Source of the DNA: Plasmodiophora brassicae
Taxonomy: Eukaryota > Endomyxa > Phytomyxea > Plasmodiophorida > Plasmodiophoridae
DNA length: 64,000 nt
Reading direction: 5' to 3'
Assembly: GCA_039704465.1 (NCBI GenBank)
Contig: JASFAU010000011.1
Location: 620,001 to 684,000, forward strand
Positions 9,669 to 20,052 of this stretch are shown here, piece by piece. The stretch's first letter is position 1. Every line of letters starts with the position of its first letter. The notes under the pieces were generated by a model, which saw nothing but the letters and a program-made list of their open reading frames with translations, made no database searches and was not told the origin of the DNA. Position numbers and translations under genes: made by a program.

Positions 9669-11249
9669 ATGTCGGTGACCGTACCGCGTTTGTCGCGTCT
9701 GGAGACGGCCATTGCCACTATCGACGCGACCGGATTCCAGCTCGGGTACTGCGTGCCGCCGCCGGCCGCCGTCCTCGCCGAGATTGTCGACAGTGAGGAA
9801 CCGGACACGAAGCGCCCCCGTATCGACAACGGCGGCGAAGCCGCCCCGCTGGAGGTGCATGTCGAAACGCCAGCAGCGCCGTCGTCGCCGACCGTCCCCG
9901 GCGTTGTCGTCGCCGAAGACGGCGACGTCGATACGGCCGCGATCTCGTCCAGTGGTGACGCCGCCGCCACGTCCGGCGGCGATTCGCCCGCCGCCTCCGC
10001 AAACGACCGCCCGCCGCACTCGAAGTTCTTCAACCTTCAGGACAGCATCGCCGCGTTCGAGAAGGACGACGCGTTCTCGTGCGGTGGGCGGTTCGTCCTG
10101 AACGACGCGGATCGCATGGCGCGTCTGCGGTTCGATAACGGCCCAGGAGCGGACCTGAGGGACTTTGGCAACATCCTGAACATGTCGATCCCGGAGCTGA
10201 TTAGGTCGAACTCGAGGGCGGTCGCGCCGAACCCATCGCACGAGAAAGGCGACCACATCGGCGTGGAACTGGCCACTGACTTCCGCCTGGGGACGCACAC
10301 GGGTCTGTCGTGCGAGGAACCCGACGACATCACATTCCTGGAGCAGATCCGGGCGCGGTGCGCTGAGGTGTTCAACGTCCCGTCGGTGACGCTGCGACGT
10401 CGCTACCTGCGCGTGTACTCCAAGGGCGGGTACTCGAAACTGTCGATTGGGTCGCCCCGTATTCCGAAGCACACGATCGCCACTGTGATCGTCTGCCTCC
10501 CTAGCATGCACACTGGCGGGCAGCTCGTCATCTCGCACTGCAAGAACCGTCGCGTCTTCAAGTTCAACGAGCGGGCCAACTCCCGCGACTCGGTGCAATG
10601 GGCAGCGTTCTACTCTGATTGCGAATACGAGATCAAGAAGATCAAGAGCGGGCACCAGCTGCTTGTCTTCTACGACGCCTGTGTTGCAGAGCGCCCTGAC
10701 CAGGGCGCGAAACGGCAGTACGTGTACAAGCAGATCCCAGCCGGGTCGTCGACGATTCCCGTGGCGCCGACCGATAAGATCGACACGCTTGTTGCCCAGG
10801 TCGGCGAGATGCTGTCGGCCGGGTGCCCTGTTCTAGGCCTCTTCACGTGGTACACGTACACGTTGTCTGCGCTGAATGCTGCCCCATTGACGCTGAAGGG
10901 CCTTGATCGACGTGTGTTCGACGCGCTGACGGCCGCCAACTTTCGCGTCATTCTCGTCCCTGTCACGGTGAGGTTGCCGTACGAGGACGACGCCTGCAAG
11001 GACGTGCGTGTGTACTCGTTCACACGGGAAGACATCGAGTACATGGAAGGTGCCGCTGACGCGCCGTCGCACGACGACCTAGTGGAGTACCGGGGCACAA
11101 TACCATTCATGAGACGAGCGGATATCGAAACCTACGAGTTCAGCCCGAACGAGGAGGTCGAGACGACGTACATGTACTCGGCCATGATTGTCCTTCCCGC
11201 GTCGCAAGAAGAAGCGTCTCTAGGATCGTCGATGCGCGACGCTGCCTGA
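9669..11249 (+). CDS. 2-oxoglutarate/Fe(II) oxygenase-fold protein, probably catalytically dead
   Basis: Single-exon protein of about 526 residues. After a low-complexity N-terminal 120 residues, the region around LRRRYLRVYSKGGYSK, TVIVCLPSMHTGGQLVI and WAAFYSDCEYEIKKIKSGHQLLVFY follows the plan of the prolyl-4-hydroxylase-like Fe2OG domain found in many fungi and protists. In active members the first block reads FxxHxDT, the distal ligand is the His of CEHE, and the 2-oxoglutarate-binding Arg follows SG. Here the corresponding positions appear to be S and G (KLSIGSP), Y (CEYE) and Q (SGHQ). All metal and cosubstrate ligands thus look lost. The start at 9669 was preferred over an in-frame ATG at 9456 because the codons between look non-coding. 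Function is unknown. Confidence 0.75.
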   Translation: MSVTVPRLSRLETAIATIDATGFQLGYCVPPPAAVLAEIVDSEEPDTKRPRIDNGGEAAPLEVHVETPAAPSSPTVPGVVVAEDGDVDTAAISSSGDAAATSGGDSPAASANDRPPHSKFFNLQDSIAAFEKDDAFSCGGRFVLNDADRMARLRFDNGPGADLRDFGNILNMSIPELIRSNSRAVAPNPSHEKGDHIGVELATDFRLGTHTGLSCEEPDDITFLEQIRARCAEVFNVPSVTLRRRYLRVYSKGGYSKLSIGSPRIPKHTIATVIVCLPSMHTGGQLVISHCKNRRVFKFNERANSRDSVQWAAFYSDCEYEIKKIKSGHQLLVFYDACVAERPDQGAKRQYVYKQIPAGSSTIPVAPTDKIDTLVAQVGEMLSAGCPVLGLFTWYTYTLSALNAAPLTLKGLDRRVFDALTAANFRVILVPVTVRLPYEDDACKDVRVYSFTREDIEYMEGAADAPSHDDLVEYRGTIPFMRRADIETYEFSPNEEVETTYMYSAMIVLPASQEEASLGSSMRDAA

Positions 11250-11346
11250 GCGCGTGTCGTCGTCCCTCGCTGTAGCACCCTCTAACGGATCGTTTGTTCG
11301 CGGCCCGTTTGATTACCCGTTCCATACGGAAATACAGTGAAGCAAC

Positions 11347-12784
11347 CTATGATATGTATGCTTTGGTGGCTGCGAAACGATCGTCGTCGAATTCGATCAG
11401 GACTTTGCCGCGCGACCGATCCGCAAGCGTAGCTGGCAAATCGGTGAACGAGATACGCTTGCTAGGTCCAACCTTCAGCCGCCCCTCACGAATCAGACTC
11501 TGCACAGCACAGCGTCAGACCCAGCTTCGAGCGACACGCAGCGAACAGCCTACCGCAAGGTGCATAATCATTGTGTCCCGGTCAATGGGCGCCGTGTTCT
11601 CAGTCCAGCGACTCAGCCAGAAGCCGCGTGACACGATGTTCTGAAAAATCAACAGACCGGTAGGGAGCGTCACTGAACAGATCAGCCGCATAAGCTTTCT
11701 AAAGGAGTGGGACACAGCTGGTGCACTCACCAGGCTTCTTGGACATTCCACCGTACGTTACCAAGGTACCATTTGGTGCAAGTGCCCGAGCAATCTGTGG
11801 ACAGCCGCATTCAGCAGAGAACGGCAGAACCACCGATACTGGCTTACATTGGTTGCACTGGGCCCACCAACTGCGTTCAAGGCGAGAACGGGCTTTGGAA
11901 CCTTGGCAAATTCTCTAGCATAGTCCTTGCCCGCAAGGAGGGACTCGGTGACGACAAAATCGGCGCCCAGGTCGTCTAGGTCCTCCTTGACAGAGTCCAG
12001 ATCTTCACGGTCGCGAACGACATTGATCGTCTTGACGCCCATGTGCTTCGCCAGCTGGATGACACACTTGCCCACGGTGCTGTTTGCCGCATTCTGGATG
12101 ATGTAGTCGCCAGGCAGCAGCGTAACGAAGTCCTGCAGCATGCGGTACGCGGACGCAGGGTTGACTGCGAGCATGGCCGCCGCATCCAAAGGAATATCGT
12201 TCGGGACATGCGCCAGGTCCCATTCAGGTACCACCGCCCGCGTTCTCCAGGTTCCTAACGAAGCCGGTCGAGTCAGCACAACAGACGTTTATAAGGGATG
12301 AAACATGGTACGGAATCCAACCAAGTCCAGGTCGAGCGGGAATTACCCAGTCGCCGCGATTGAAGGACTTAACCGCACGACCCTTGTGTTCGACCACAGC
12401 GACGCCTTCGTTCCCGCCTACCGCGGGTGTTGCAGGTTTGACTGGGTACACGCCCTCGATCTGCACACAAGCCGTCAACGCGACATTGCTAGACGGAAAC
12501 CGGCACGCAACCATGTTGATATCGGCGGGGTTAATCGGCGACGCCAGGAACTTGATGATGAGGTCATGAGGGCCCGGCTGCTCCATCTGGACATGCTCCA
12601 CGCTGATCACCTTCTCAGGTTCGCCGTGCGCCCTGTACAGCGCCGCCTCCCCGCTCACGTATGCTCGACAGCCGGCCCTGGCCCTCGACAGTGCCGCCCA
12701 TCGGCGCCAGGAGGTGCGCCCACCAAACCCTGCTGCCACCGGTAACATCTGCAACTGCACCCGCTGTCGTGTCGAAGTCCGCAA
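11347..12784 (-). CDS. MECR: MECR/ETR1, mitochondrial trans-2-enoyl-CoA reductase
   Basis: Last enzyme of mitochondrial type II fatty acid synthesis; it reduces enoyl-ACP with NADPH and supplies octanoyl-ACP for lipoic acid. Exons are 12784-12322, 12254-11848, 11794-11731, 11672-11554 and 11499-11347, 401 residues. The N-terminus is rich in R, A and S, as in a mitochondrial presequence; Met at 12748 is an alternative start. Family blocks are [62 protein letters not shown] for NADPH binding, TINVVRDR, and [10 protein letters not shown]. The Tyr near IEGVY is a known catalytic residue in this family. It may connect to GcvH, a lipoylated protein encoded at 31366. Confidence 0.93.
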
Positions 12785-12927
12785 CAGGGTCCCGCTCCCA
12801 TCGCGCCAGGGCTACACCTATTGCTTAACCTACCTCGGCGCCGATTCGTCTCAACGTGCGACCCTCGGTACTGGGCAGGGGGGATGCGCGCTAGTGACGT
12901 CATGTGCTCACAATACCGATGCGCAGT

Positions 12928-13548
12928 TTACTGGGAACTACGACGCGAAACGGTGACGTTGGGATTCCTGCATATCGCCATGGCTATCTCGTCGAGCGTC
13001 GCGACATCGACCTGCTGGGAGCGCAGCTTGTTCTTGACCAGTCTTCGGAGACGTTTCAGGAGGAAAGCCTCGCCGGGATTCTGCACAGATCGGTCGTCAG
13101 CGCCCCCCATTAGCCGTTCGGCATAGCTAGGTCGTACCTCGTTCAAAACAGAATCGACAGCTTCAGATATCACAGCAGATCGGTCGACTTGCGCCGTCTC
13201 CTTTGCAGGTTCCGGCTCGCGCTTGCGTTTCTTTTCTCCCGGTTTCACATCAGACTCAGATGTTACAGGTGAGGCAGGTTTCACGGCTTCCTGTTTGGGC
13301 TCTGCAGACGCATACTCAGCCGGCGTGGGTTTCTTCTGTGCCGTGTTCTGCTTGGCTCGCGGTCCGCGGTACAGCGACTTCTCGTATTTGGCCGCCTCGG
13401 AGATGCACGACGTGTGCGCCGCGTATTCGTCATCGTAGAACGTCTTGCTGCAGTCGATGCAGGACACGGATCTGGACCCGCAGAAATGCTTGGCGACTTT
13501 CTGCTTCTTCAGCGTCTCGTTGCACCCGTCGCAGGAGAAGCTGACCAT
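12928..13548 (-). CDS. LYAR: LYAR-like nucleolar zinc-finger protein
   Basis: Single-exon protein of 206 residues. The N-terminus MVSFSCDGCNETLKKQKV..HFCGSRSVSCIDCSKTFYDDEYAAHTSC is the C2HC zinc-finger pair of the LYAR family, nucleolar proteins linked to ribosome biogenesis and rRNA processing. A Lys/Glu-rich linker with KKRKRE, a probable nuclear or nucleolar localisation signal, separates it from a conserved basic C-terminal part (LLKRLRRLVKNKL). That last block is shared with plant and fungal LYAR relatives. The start is fixed by the zinc finger beginning at residue 6. Confidence 0.9.
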   Translation of the reverse strand: MVSFSCDGCNETLKKQKVAKHFCGSRSVSCIDCSKTFYDDEYAAHTSCISEAAKYEKSLYRGPRAKQNTAQKKPTPAEYASAEPKQEAVKPASPVTSESDVKPGEKKRKREPEPAKETAQVDRSAVISEAVDSVLNEVRPSYAERLMGGADDRSVQNPGEAFLLKRLRRLVKNKLRSQQVDVATLDEIAMAICRNPNVTVSRRSSQ

Positions 13549-13653
13549 GGCACGTCTTCTAGTGAACAGTGATCCTCTTAGCGCAGTGCGCCACGGAGTC
13601 CGTGAAGGTAGGGGGTACCCTACTGTCGTCAGTCACCTTTGCGGGGCGACGAC

Positions 13654-14272
13654 ATGTTCCGTTTGACGCTACGCCGTCTCCGGTTCTCGACCGAGCCGGC
13701 CGCTCAGGTCGCCGCGCGTGTCGTGCATGTCGACCGGTTAGTTGCGGGGTCGGACCCCGGCACGTTCACGACCGGGCGACGTGTGGCGCAGCCGTCGGTG
13801 CGCGTCGAGCACCCTATGGGCGCATCGGCGACACGCGATGACGGACGATTGTTCGCTGTCGTCAACATCACCGGGAAGCAGTACAAAGTCACGCCTGGCG
13901 ACCTGATTATGGCGCCCTATATGGACGGAGTCGACATTGGGAACAGGCTTGCGTTCCAGAGCGTCATGCTGGTGTGCGGTCGCGATTTCTCTGTCATTGG
14001 GCGCCCTCACGTCGAAAACGCCACCGTCCATGCGTCCGTTCAGGAACAAACCCAGACGAACAAGGTTATTGTATTCAAGAAGAAACGTCGAAAGGTGCCT
14101 AATCAGTGTATTGTGGTTATCTGGCGAACCTGTCACCGCTTACGCCGTCGTTCAGGGGTACCGTCGGACCCATGGGCACCGGTCTGACGTTACGATCGTG
14201 AAGATCGATTCGATAGAGTTCGATCGCGGCGCGGAAGGTGCTTCGCATGCGGAAGGAGAAGCGGGTCAGTAG
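13654..14272 (+). CDS. MRPL21: Mitochondrial ribosomal protein bL21m
   Basis: Large-subunit mitochondrial ribosomal protein. Exons are 13654-14094 and 14156-14272 with a 61-base intron, 185 residues; an ATG at 13639 adds five residues. The first 60 residues are rich in R, A and V, as in a mitochondrial presequence. The bL21 domain follows: FAVVNITGKQYKVTPGD, DIGNRLAFQSVMLV, VHASVQEQTQTNKVIVFKKKRRK, and after the splice GYRRTHGHRSDVTIVKID. The intron falls exactly between KKKRRK and the RRTHGHR motif, which confirms the junction. Confidence 0.93.
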
Positions 14273-14345
14273 CCGGTATTTGGTATAAACCGCCGTCCCC
14301 AAAGTTTTATTATTGGAAGACCGACGGATGGTGGGCCTGACCGCC

Positions 14346-15973
14346 CTACTGTTGCACGCCAGGGCCCACGATGACGGGGAAGTAATCGCCCGATTTCCTG
14401 CTGGCGCCTGTTGGGACGCGCCGCCGTCCTGACTGCGTAACGAACGGATGCCGCATGGCTTCGTCCGGCGTGATTCGCATTCGTGGCTCCCATTCCAGGC
14501 ATCGCGCCACGAAATCGACAAACTTTCGATCTGAGCATCGCAGGACGGTGGCGAGGTCCTTGCTGCCCGGTTGCAGCATACGTCCTTGGCCGTTCTTCGT
14601 CGGGCGCGGGCGCATGTTCGAGTCAAAGAACACCTTGCGACGTGGCGACGATTCGTAGATAGACAGCGGCGGGATCCCCATGATCTCCATGATGCACGCC
14701 AGCTGCTCATTCTCGTTTTCGCCCTGGAACAACGGGTACCCGGTGTATAGCTCCGCCAGGATGCACCCGAAGCTCCAGATGTCGATCTCGGTGCTATACG
14801 GGTTGCCGAGGATGACTTCGGGCGACCGGTAGAACCGACTCTGGATGTACGTGTAGATCCGCTCGGTCTCGAAGCAGCTGCTCCCGAAGTCGATCAGGCT
14901 GATCGTGGACTTGTCGGTCGACCTGAGCAGGATGTTCTCCGGTTTCAGATCCGAATGGATGATGGCGTTCTGTTTCAGGAAGCGCAGGCTGCCCAGGAGC
15001 TGGACGGCGAATCGGCGGATCAGACTGAGCGTTAAGCCCCGGAAGTTCGAGCTCTTGATCAGCTCGTACAGGTTCATGCTGAGCAGTTCGAAGGTGATGC
15101 ACAGATGGTTGCGGAACGTCATCGACTCGAACATGTGGACGATGGTGCTGTCGTGCGCCTGGGCGTTCTTCGTGCAGAAGTCGAGGATTCGCACCTCGAT
15201 CAGCGCCTGGTGGTGGAACCGTTTCTTGTTCCGGATGATCTTCAGGGCTTTCAGCGTCCCGGTCTTGTGGTCGAACACTTTGACCACCTGGCCGAAAGAC
15301 CCCTTGCCGAGCACTTCCAGCACCTCATACCGGTACGCGATGTGATCGTAAAGGACAATACGATAATCCCCACGTTCGTCATCGTATCCTGACAACCACC
15401 CGGTAAGACACATCCTTCAGCTCCATTATCGCAGCGTTTGACAGTTACCCCCATTCCTGGACGTTTGCGGCAGGCCTCGAATCTTCTTCGACGTCCTTCC
15501 CACGAAATATATTTCATCGTACCCGAGAATCTCAGACTGCTCGTACGCCGACAGCTCAGCCTGGTGGTGCTTCATAGCAGCTGTTGACAAGAGTTATAAA
15601 CCGGCGGGTGTCGCCAATAGCCCAACCTACCTGCAACTGTCATGGGTTCGGTCTTGGTGAGGATGGTGGCGGCCGCCCTTTGCTGTGCGGCACGGTGCGC
15701 TGGGCGCTTGGACGAGATCACGATGGGTGGCGGAGCGGGTGCGCTCGCTTTGTAATGGTGGTGGTGGTGGTGGTGGTGGTCGCTAGGTCGGGCTGTGCTT
15801 GGGAGTTTCACAGCTTCCGAGCGCAACGTTGAGGGTTTCTGTTCGCCAAGGTGGGCCTTCCGTTCCGTCTCGAGCGCTTCATGCTTCTGCTTTCGGGTGA
15901 CCCGTAAACGAGGAAGAACCTGCAAGCGCTTGACCATGGTCAAGGGCGTTCTAGGCCTAAGGATCCCTCCCAT
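14346..15973 (-). CDS. DYRK-family protein kinase (DYRK2-like) with N-terminal polyhistidine run
   Basis: Dual-specificity tyrosine-regulated kinase, 505 residues. Exons are 15973-15631, 15580-15449 and 15388-14346; introns 50 and 60 bases. Exon 2 restores the class II NAPA region (ILGYDEIYFVG, KKIRGLPQ). The DYRK-homology box YDDERGDYRIV..DHIAYRYEVLEVLGKGSFGQV precedes the kinase domain. Catalytic landmarks are ALKIIRN, HSDLKPENILL, DFGSSCFE, and YTYIQSRFYRSPEV, where the second Tyr of YxY is the autophosphorylation site. A run of eight His at about residues 65-72 comes from a (gtg)n tract at 15750-15780. Met at 15937 is an alternative start. DYRK2 type is favoured over DYRK1 by the NAPA region. 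Confidence 0.93.
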
Positions 15974-16637
15974 TCAGAATCCCGGCAAAGGGCTTCCGAC
16001 ATGCAATCCCGACCGCGTTATCGGGAACGCCCAGGACGAATGCGTCTTCGGATTGACCATGGACGCGATGGTCTACGGATGCGTCACTACACTAGCCTAG
16101 AGCATCGCCGCCATCCCCGATGCAATGTCTATGTTGTGGAGAACGATCGGGCGTACAGATGCGATCGACGTTGATAGATAGGCAGTGAGATTTCGTCGGA
16201 TCGTGCTCCCCACAATCCGCCCGTCCCGTACGTACGCTGACCTGTGTACTCATTGTATACTGTTTTTCGAATCTCGCCACCGCGGCGCTCGCGTGTATTG
16301 CAGCTGCGCACGTGCACAACCGCCAACGACACCGCCCTGACGTGGAATGCGACACGTTCCACCGGGCCCAGCGAGAAACTGCACGCCAATGTCCGGTGCG
16401 TGTCGCGTTTCATTATCCAGTCAGCGCTGGTTCTCAGTGTGCCCCGCCAGAGCTGCACGTGATCAGTGTCCAGTGCGAGCTGCACCTCCATGTCCGGTGA
16501 GAGCTGCATATCAGAGCCGAACGCGAGCTGCATCGCAGAGCCCAGGTCCAGTCAGAGCCGCGGCGCCGTTTGTCGAGCGCGAGCTGCATGGGCGGCGGTT
16601 ACAGTGCGCGCGGTGCAGACGGCAAATTGTGTCGGGG
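15974..16637. other. Divergent upstream region of the DYRK and TPR genes
   Basis: No coding sequence is supported here. The stretch holds the promoters of two divergent genes. Its right third contains five exact copies of the octamer gagctgca, described separately. Open frames that cross it are rich in R, P and A and look like chance frames in GC-rich DNA. Confidence 0.55.
16450..16588. repeat. Five copies of gagctgca upstream of the TPR gene
   Basis: Exact copies start at 16450, 16477, 16501, 16525 and 16581, so the first four are spaced 27, 24 and 24 bases. The intervening sequence is only loosely similar (cagagcc occurs twice). The array ends about 50 bases before the start codon at 16638, consistent with either a degenerate tandem repeat or a clustered regulatory site. 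Confidence 0.7.
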
Positions 16638-18608
16638 ATGCTGCGTCGGTTATTGGGCGTTGGTCGGCGTCGCGCCGCGCCCTGGCGTCCGGTGTCGCCA
16701 GCGTGGTACGGAAGCGATGTGGAATGCATAGACCACCGGAAGGATTTCGACGAGCACATGGCGATGGCCGAGGAGCAACTGCGACGTTTGCGCCCGATGG
16801 AAGCTCAGCGGGTCCTGTCGAGGTTCCCGGCCAGTGCGTTGCAGAATGACCCAGTGCTGCTGGCGAGGCTGCTGACGAAACAGATGATGATCCCGATGAT
16901 ACATTCGGAGGATGCCGCTGGTATCGGAGTCGATGACGTTGAGGCCATTCACCAGCGGTTTGCCCCGTTCTTGACCGGGGCCGTCACCGATCCCGACATC
17001 GTCACGTTCGTTTCCCATCTTGTCCTGGCTTACGGCAGCTTCGGCCGTGTCGACGTCGCTCAGGAGCTGATCGACAGCAAGCTGGGTGACGATGACGTCG
17101 TCATGCCCGATGACCTACGGAAATGGCGCGCTCTGGAGGCCGGTACGTCAGCGGCGTCCATGGCCGCGATTGCTTGTCGCTGTTTATTCATTGAACTCAT
17201 GCAGACCACTGCCGTGCTGTCCTGTACTTTGGCACGGGCAAGAGTCCCCAGGCTGAAGCGAAGTTGAGGAGTGCCTTGCTACAGGCGCAGGAACTGCTGG
17301 CATCTGTGGAGCCGGATTCGCTCGCACATAAGCTGATTGTGGAGACATGCTGCGCCATTCATCAGAAATTGTAGGGGATCTGTGACCCGCGCCGCCTGTC
17401 CTCTTGTTGAATCTGCGCGTTAGGTGCCACCTGGCGTTTGTTCAAGAGAAGTTCGACGACTGCGCCCTGCTTCTATCGACATGTTTGCCGTATCTAGTTC
17501 TGTTGCATCTCCGGCGCTGACGTTACCTCTGCGCAGCATCTGACGAGATTGCCAAGATGAAGGGCGTCCACGATATTACGGTCCATAGGATGCTGTTCTC
17601 GCTGGTGGCTATTCACCACAAGAGGGACAATGCCCATGAAGTGGTCAGTGCAACCCCCGGGGTCGCGTTGTTCGAGCCGTTTACTTTGCCGATGGACAGG
17701 TGAACACAGCGAAGAAGATTCTGCAGAACGCCCCAAAGACGCACGGCGAGGCGGCCGTGATGCTGGCCAAACTGTCGGAATTGATTTCCGGGATGTCGAT
17801 GGAATACGTTGACTTCTGCCTGGAGCTGTGCACAGCGTCGATCGATATCTTCGGCCAGCTGGCAATCGAAAACGTGCACCGAGGACACGCATACTCGCAT
17901 TACGCCACGCTGCTGAACGCGCTCAAGCGTTACGAGGAGGGGATGGCAGCGGCGACCACTGCTCTCCAGGACATCCAGGGCGCCCTTGGTGACCACGATC
18001 ATGCGCTTGGCCCCGTCTACCACACGCTGGGCGTTGCTGCTTTAGGCCTGAACAAGCCTGCGGAAGCCATCCCGTACCTAGACCGGGCTCAGGAACTGCT
18101 CGATCCAGAGAACGACCAGCGGCTTGCCATCATCTATGGGCACCTGGGTGAGGCCCACGAGAAGACGGGCGATCGGGAGCAAGCTGAGAAGATGATCACG
18201 AAGGCGGTCAACATCAAGCGCGTCTGCATGCCGGACACGACGCAGCTTGCTGTCGACATGCAGAACCTGGCCGCCATGAAGCAGCGATCTGGGCACAAGG
18301 CGGACAGCGTCATGCTGCACGAGGAAGCCGTCGAGATCTACCGCAACCAGCTGGGCAGCCAGAGCTACCAGACCGCCTGGGCCCGGTGCCTGCTGGGCGC
18401 CGCGCTGACCTCCGCCGGCCAACTCGACCGCGCCTGCGACGCCTTCGCGGAGGGCGTCCCCGTCGTCAGGGCGCACAACAAGACGCCCACGACGCTGCTG
18501 CGACCCATCCTGATGCAGTACTACCAGGTCCTGCTGGCGTGTGGACAAACCGACCGAGCCAGCGCCGTCCAGCAGGACATATCGAGTCTGGCGCCCGCGC
18601 ACCAATAA
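16638..18608 (+). CDS. TPR-repeat protein, probably mitochondrial
   Basis: Protein of about 580 residues with exons 16638-17142, 17205-17370, 17424-17482, 17537-17640 and 17700-18608; introns 53-62 bases. The start at 16638 gives MLRRLLGVGRRRAAPWRP, typical of a mitochondrial presequence; the frame is open further upstream but unlike coding sequence. The C-terminal half is helical repeat. At least five tetratricopeptide repeats fit, for example YSHYATLLNALKRYEEGMAAATTAL, LGVAALGLNKPAEAIPYLDRA, YGHLGEAHEKTGDREQAEKMI and LGAALTSAGQLDRACDAFAEG. The spacing of 42 residues between some units resembles kinesin-light-chain-type TPRs. No specific orthologue is recognised. Confidence 0.75.
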
Positions 18609-18723
18609 CGGGTTCGCCAGGCACCGACCCCCACCGACAAGGTAGTAGTACAGCCGCATCGTGTGTCGAAGGCGTGCGCCGGCGCGGTCTGGACCCTGTG
18701 AGTCGCCTTGTTGTGGGCGGCGC

Positions 18724-20020
18724 ATGTCGTCGCGGAACGGCTACGGCGGAGCCCGATCCAGCGGCGCGGACGACGGGCGGCGCGCGCCGATGGACGCACG
18801 CACCGACCACGATGACGATTCGATCGGGACGCCGATGTCGTCGTCACCGGCACGACGGCACCCGTCGCCGTCGAGGTCGCCGCCCCGCGCCCGATCCATG
18901 GTAGGCAGATGGGGATTGGGTGCGCGCCAACGGGGGACGTCACCGGGGCCCGTGCGTAGCTGGCCGAGTTCTTTCGCGATACGATCCCCGCTCGAACGAA
19001 AGTTGAACCCACGCTGCGGAACTGGGCCGACCTATTCGTACGAATCGCGTGTGAACGGTTCGCGGTGTGATGCCGTGCGCCGACGCTGCTCGTAGGGGAA
19101 TGGGCAGTATCGGGACTGCCTGACGGTCGCGAGGCAGTTTCTGTCACCTGGCGCTGTGGACCGGGACCCTGCGGCTGCATCGGCGGCCCTGGAGTTCGCT
19201 GTTCGCTCGATGTCATTGCAGGAACGATGCCCTGCGAAGTCAAATCTGACGTCGCCTACCAGGGTCCGATTGAACAGCCGCGACCTGAGTGCGCCTCGGG
19301 AGTTGCTGGCCAAGTACCCCAGTCTCGTTCGTGCAAGTCCACACCTGGCGATATTGGAAGCTGAGCTACGCGATCCTGCTGGTGACGACGCCGTCTGCCA
19401 CTCTTTATCGTCCTCTGCTGCTCATCCTGTTCACTGTAGATCGCATTACTGTGCTGGAGAACATGCTGAGCGAGAACCCTGATCACGATGATGCTGTCCG
19501 CCATGCGTTAATCGACGCTTACCTGCACGCAGGAACGGCATCAGCTGCTGTGGCGATGCTGACGTCAATGGAACGCGTACCGCCGTTACGCCGGTCGCAA
19601 GTCCTGCTCCGGGCAGGGCGCCTGCAGGCGGCGCTTGCCGTTCTCCAGGACGTGCCTCCTCCGGTCCCTGCCGATATTCAGATCCAGATAAGCGTCTGCT
19701 TGATTCGGCAGGACCGGTTCGCCGAAGCGATCGACGCTCTCAGTCGAATTGTCGTTCAAGGTGACGACCTTACGGCGGCGGTGAACCTGTCGTGCGCGCT
19801 GCTGTACACGAACAAGAGCGCGAAATCGATCGAGGTTCTGGAAGAGCGCCTGAGGCGAGACCCTGGCCGTGTCGTCAGGCACACCGAGGCGTTCGCCATG
19901 CTGAACACGCTGTACGAAATGACTCGGGACAACCCGACGCGCGAACAGGAAGTGCTGATCAGTATCGCCCAAGAGTACGGCCCTCAGGTCCCCTTGCCGC
20001 ACGGGTTGGACTATGCGTAA
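18724..20020 (+). CDS. TRAPPC12: TRAPPC12-like TRAPP III complex subunit
   Basis: TRAPP III tethering-complex subunit with TPR repeats, acting in ER-Golgi traffic and autophagy. Exons are 18724-18900, 18960-19037, 19096-19381 and 19440-20020, 373 residues; introns 58-59 bases. The N-terminal 59 residues are Ser/Arg/Asp-rich and disordered. The family match is strongest at the C-terminus: NLSCALLYTNKSAKSIEVLEERLRRDPGRV and AFAMLNTLYEMTRDN follow the closing TPRs of animal and plant TRAPPC12. The central region ILENMLSENPDHDDAVRHAL is a TPR. The second intron was placed so that LRNWADLF joins GNGQYRDCLTVA, avoiding a 31-base intron. It is much shorter than the human protein, lacking most of its N-terminal extension. 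Confidence 0.8.
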
Positions 20021-20052
20021 CATGGCATCTGACCAACTGGATAAAGCAACGT

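Noticed and set aside
15740..15785. His run in the DYRK gene as a vector tag or contamination
   Set aside because: It mixes CAC and CAT, lies within an exon whose splice junctions restore the NAPA region, and no vector sequence surrounds it.
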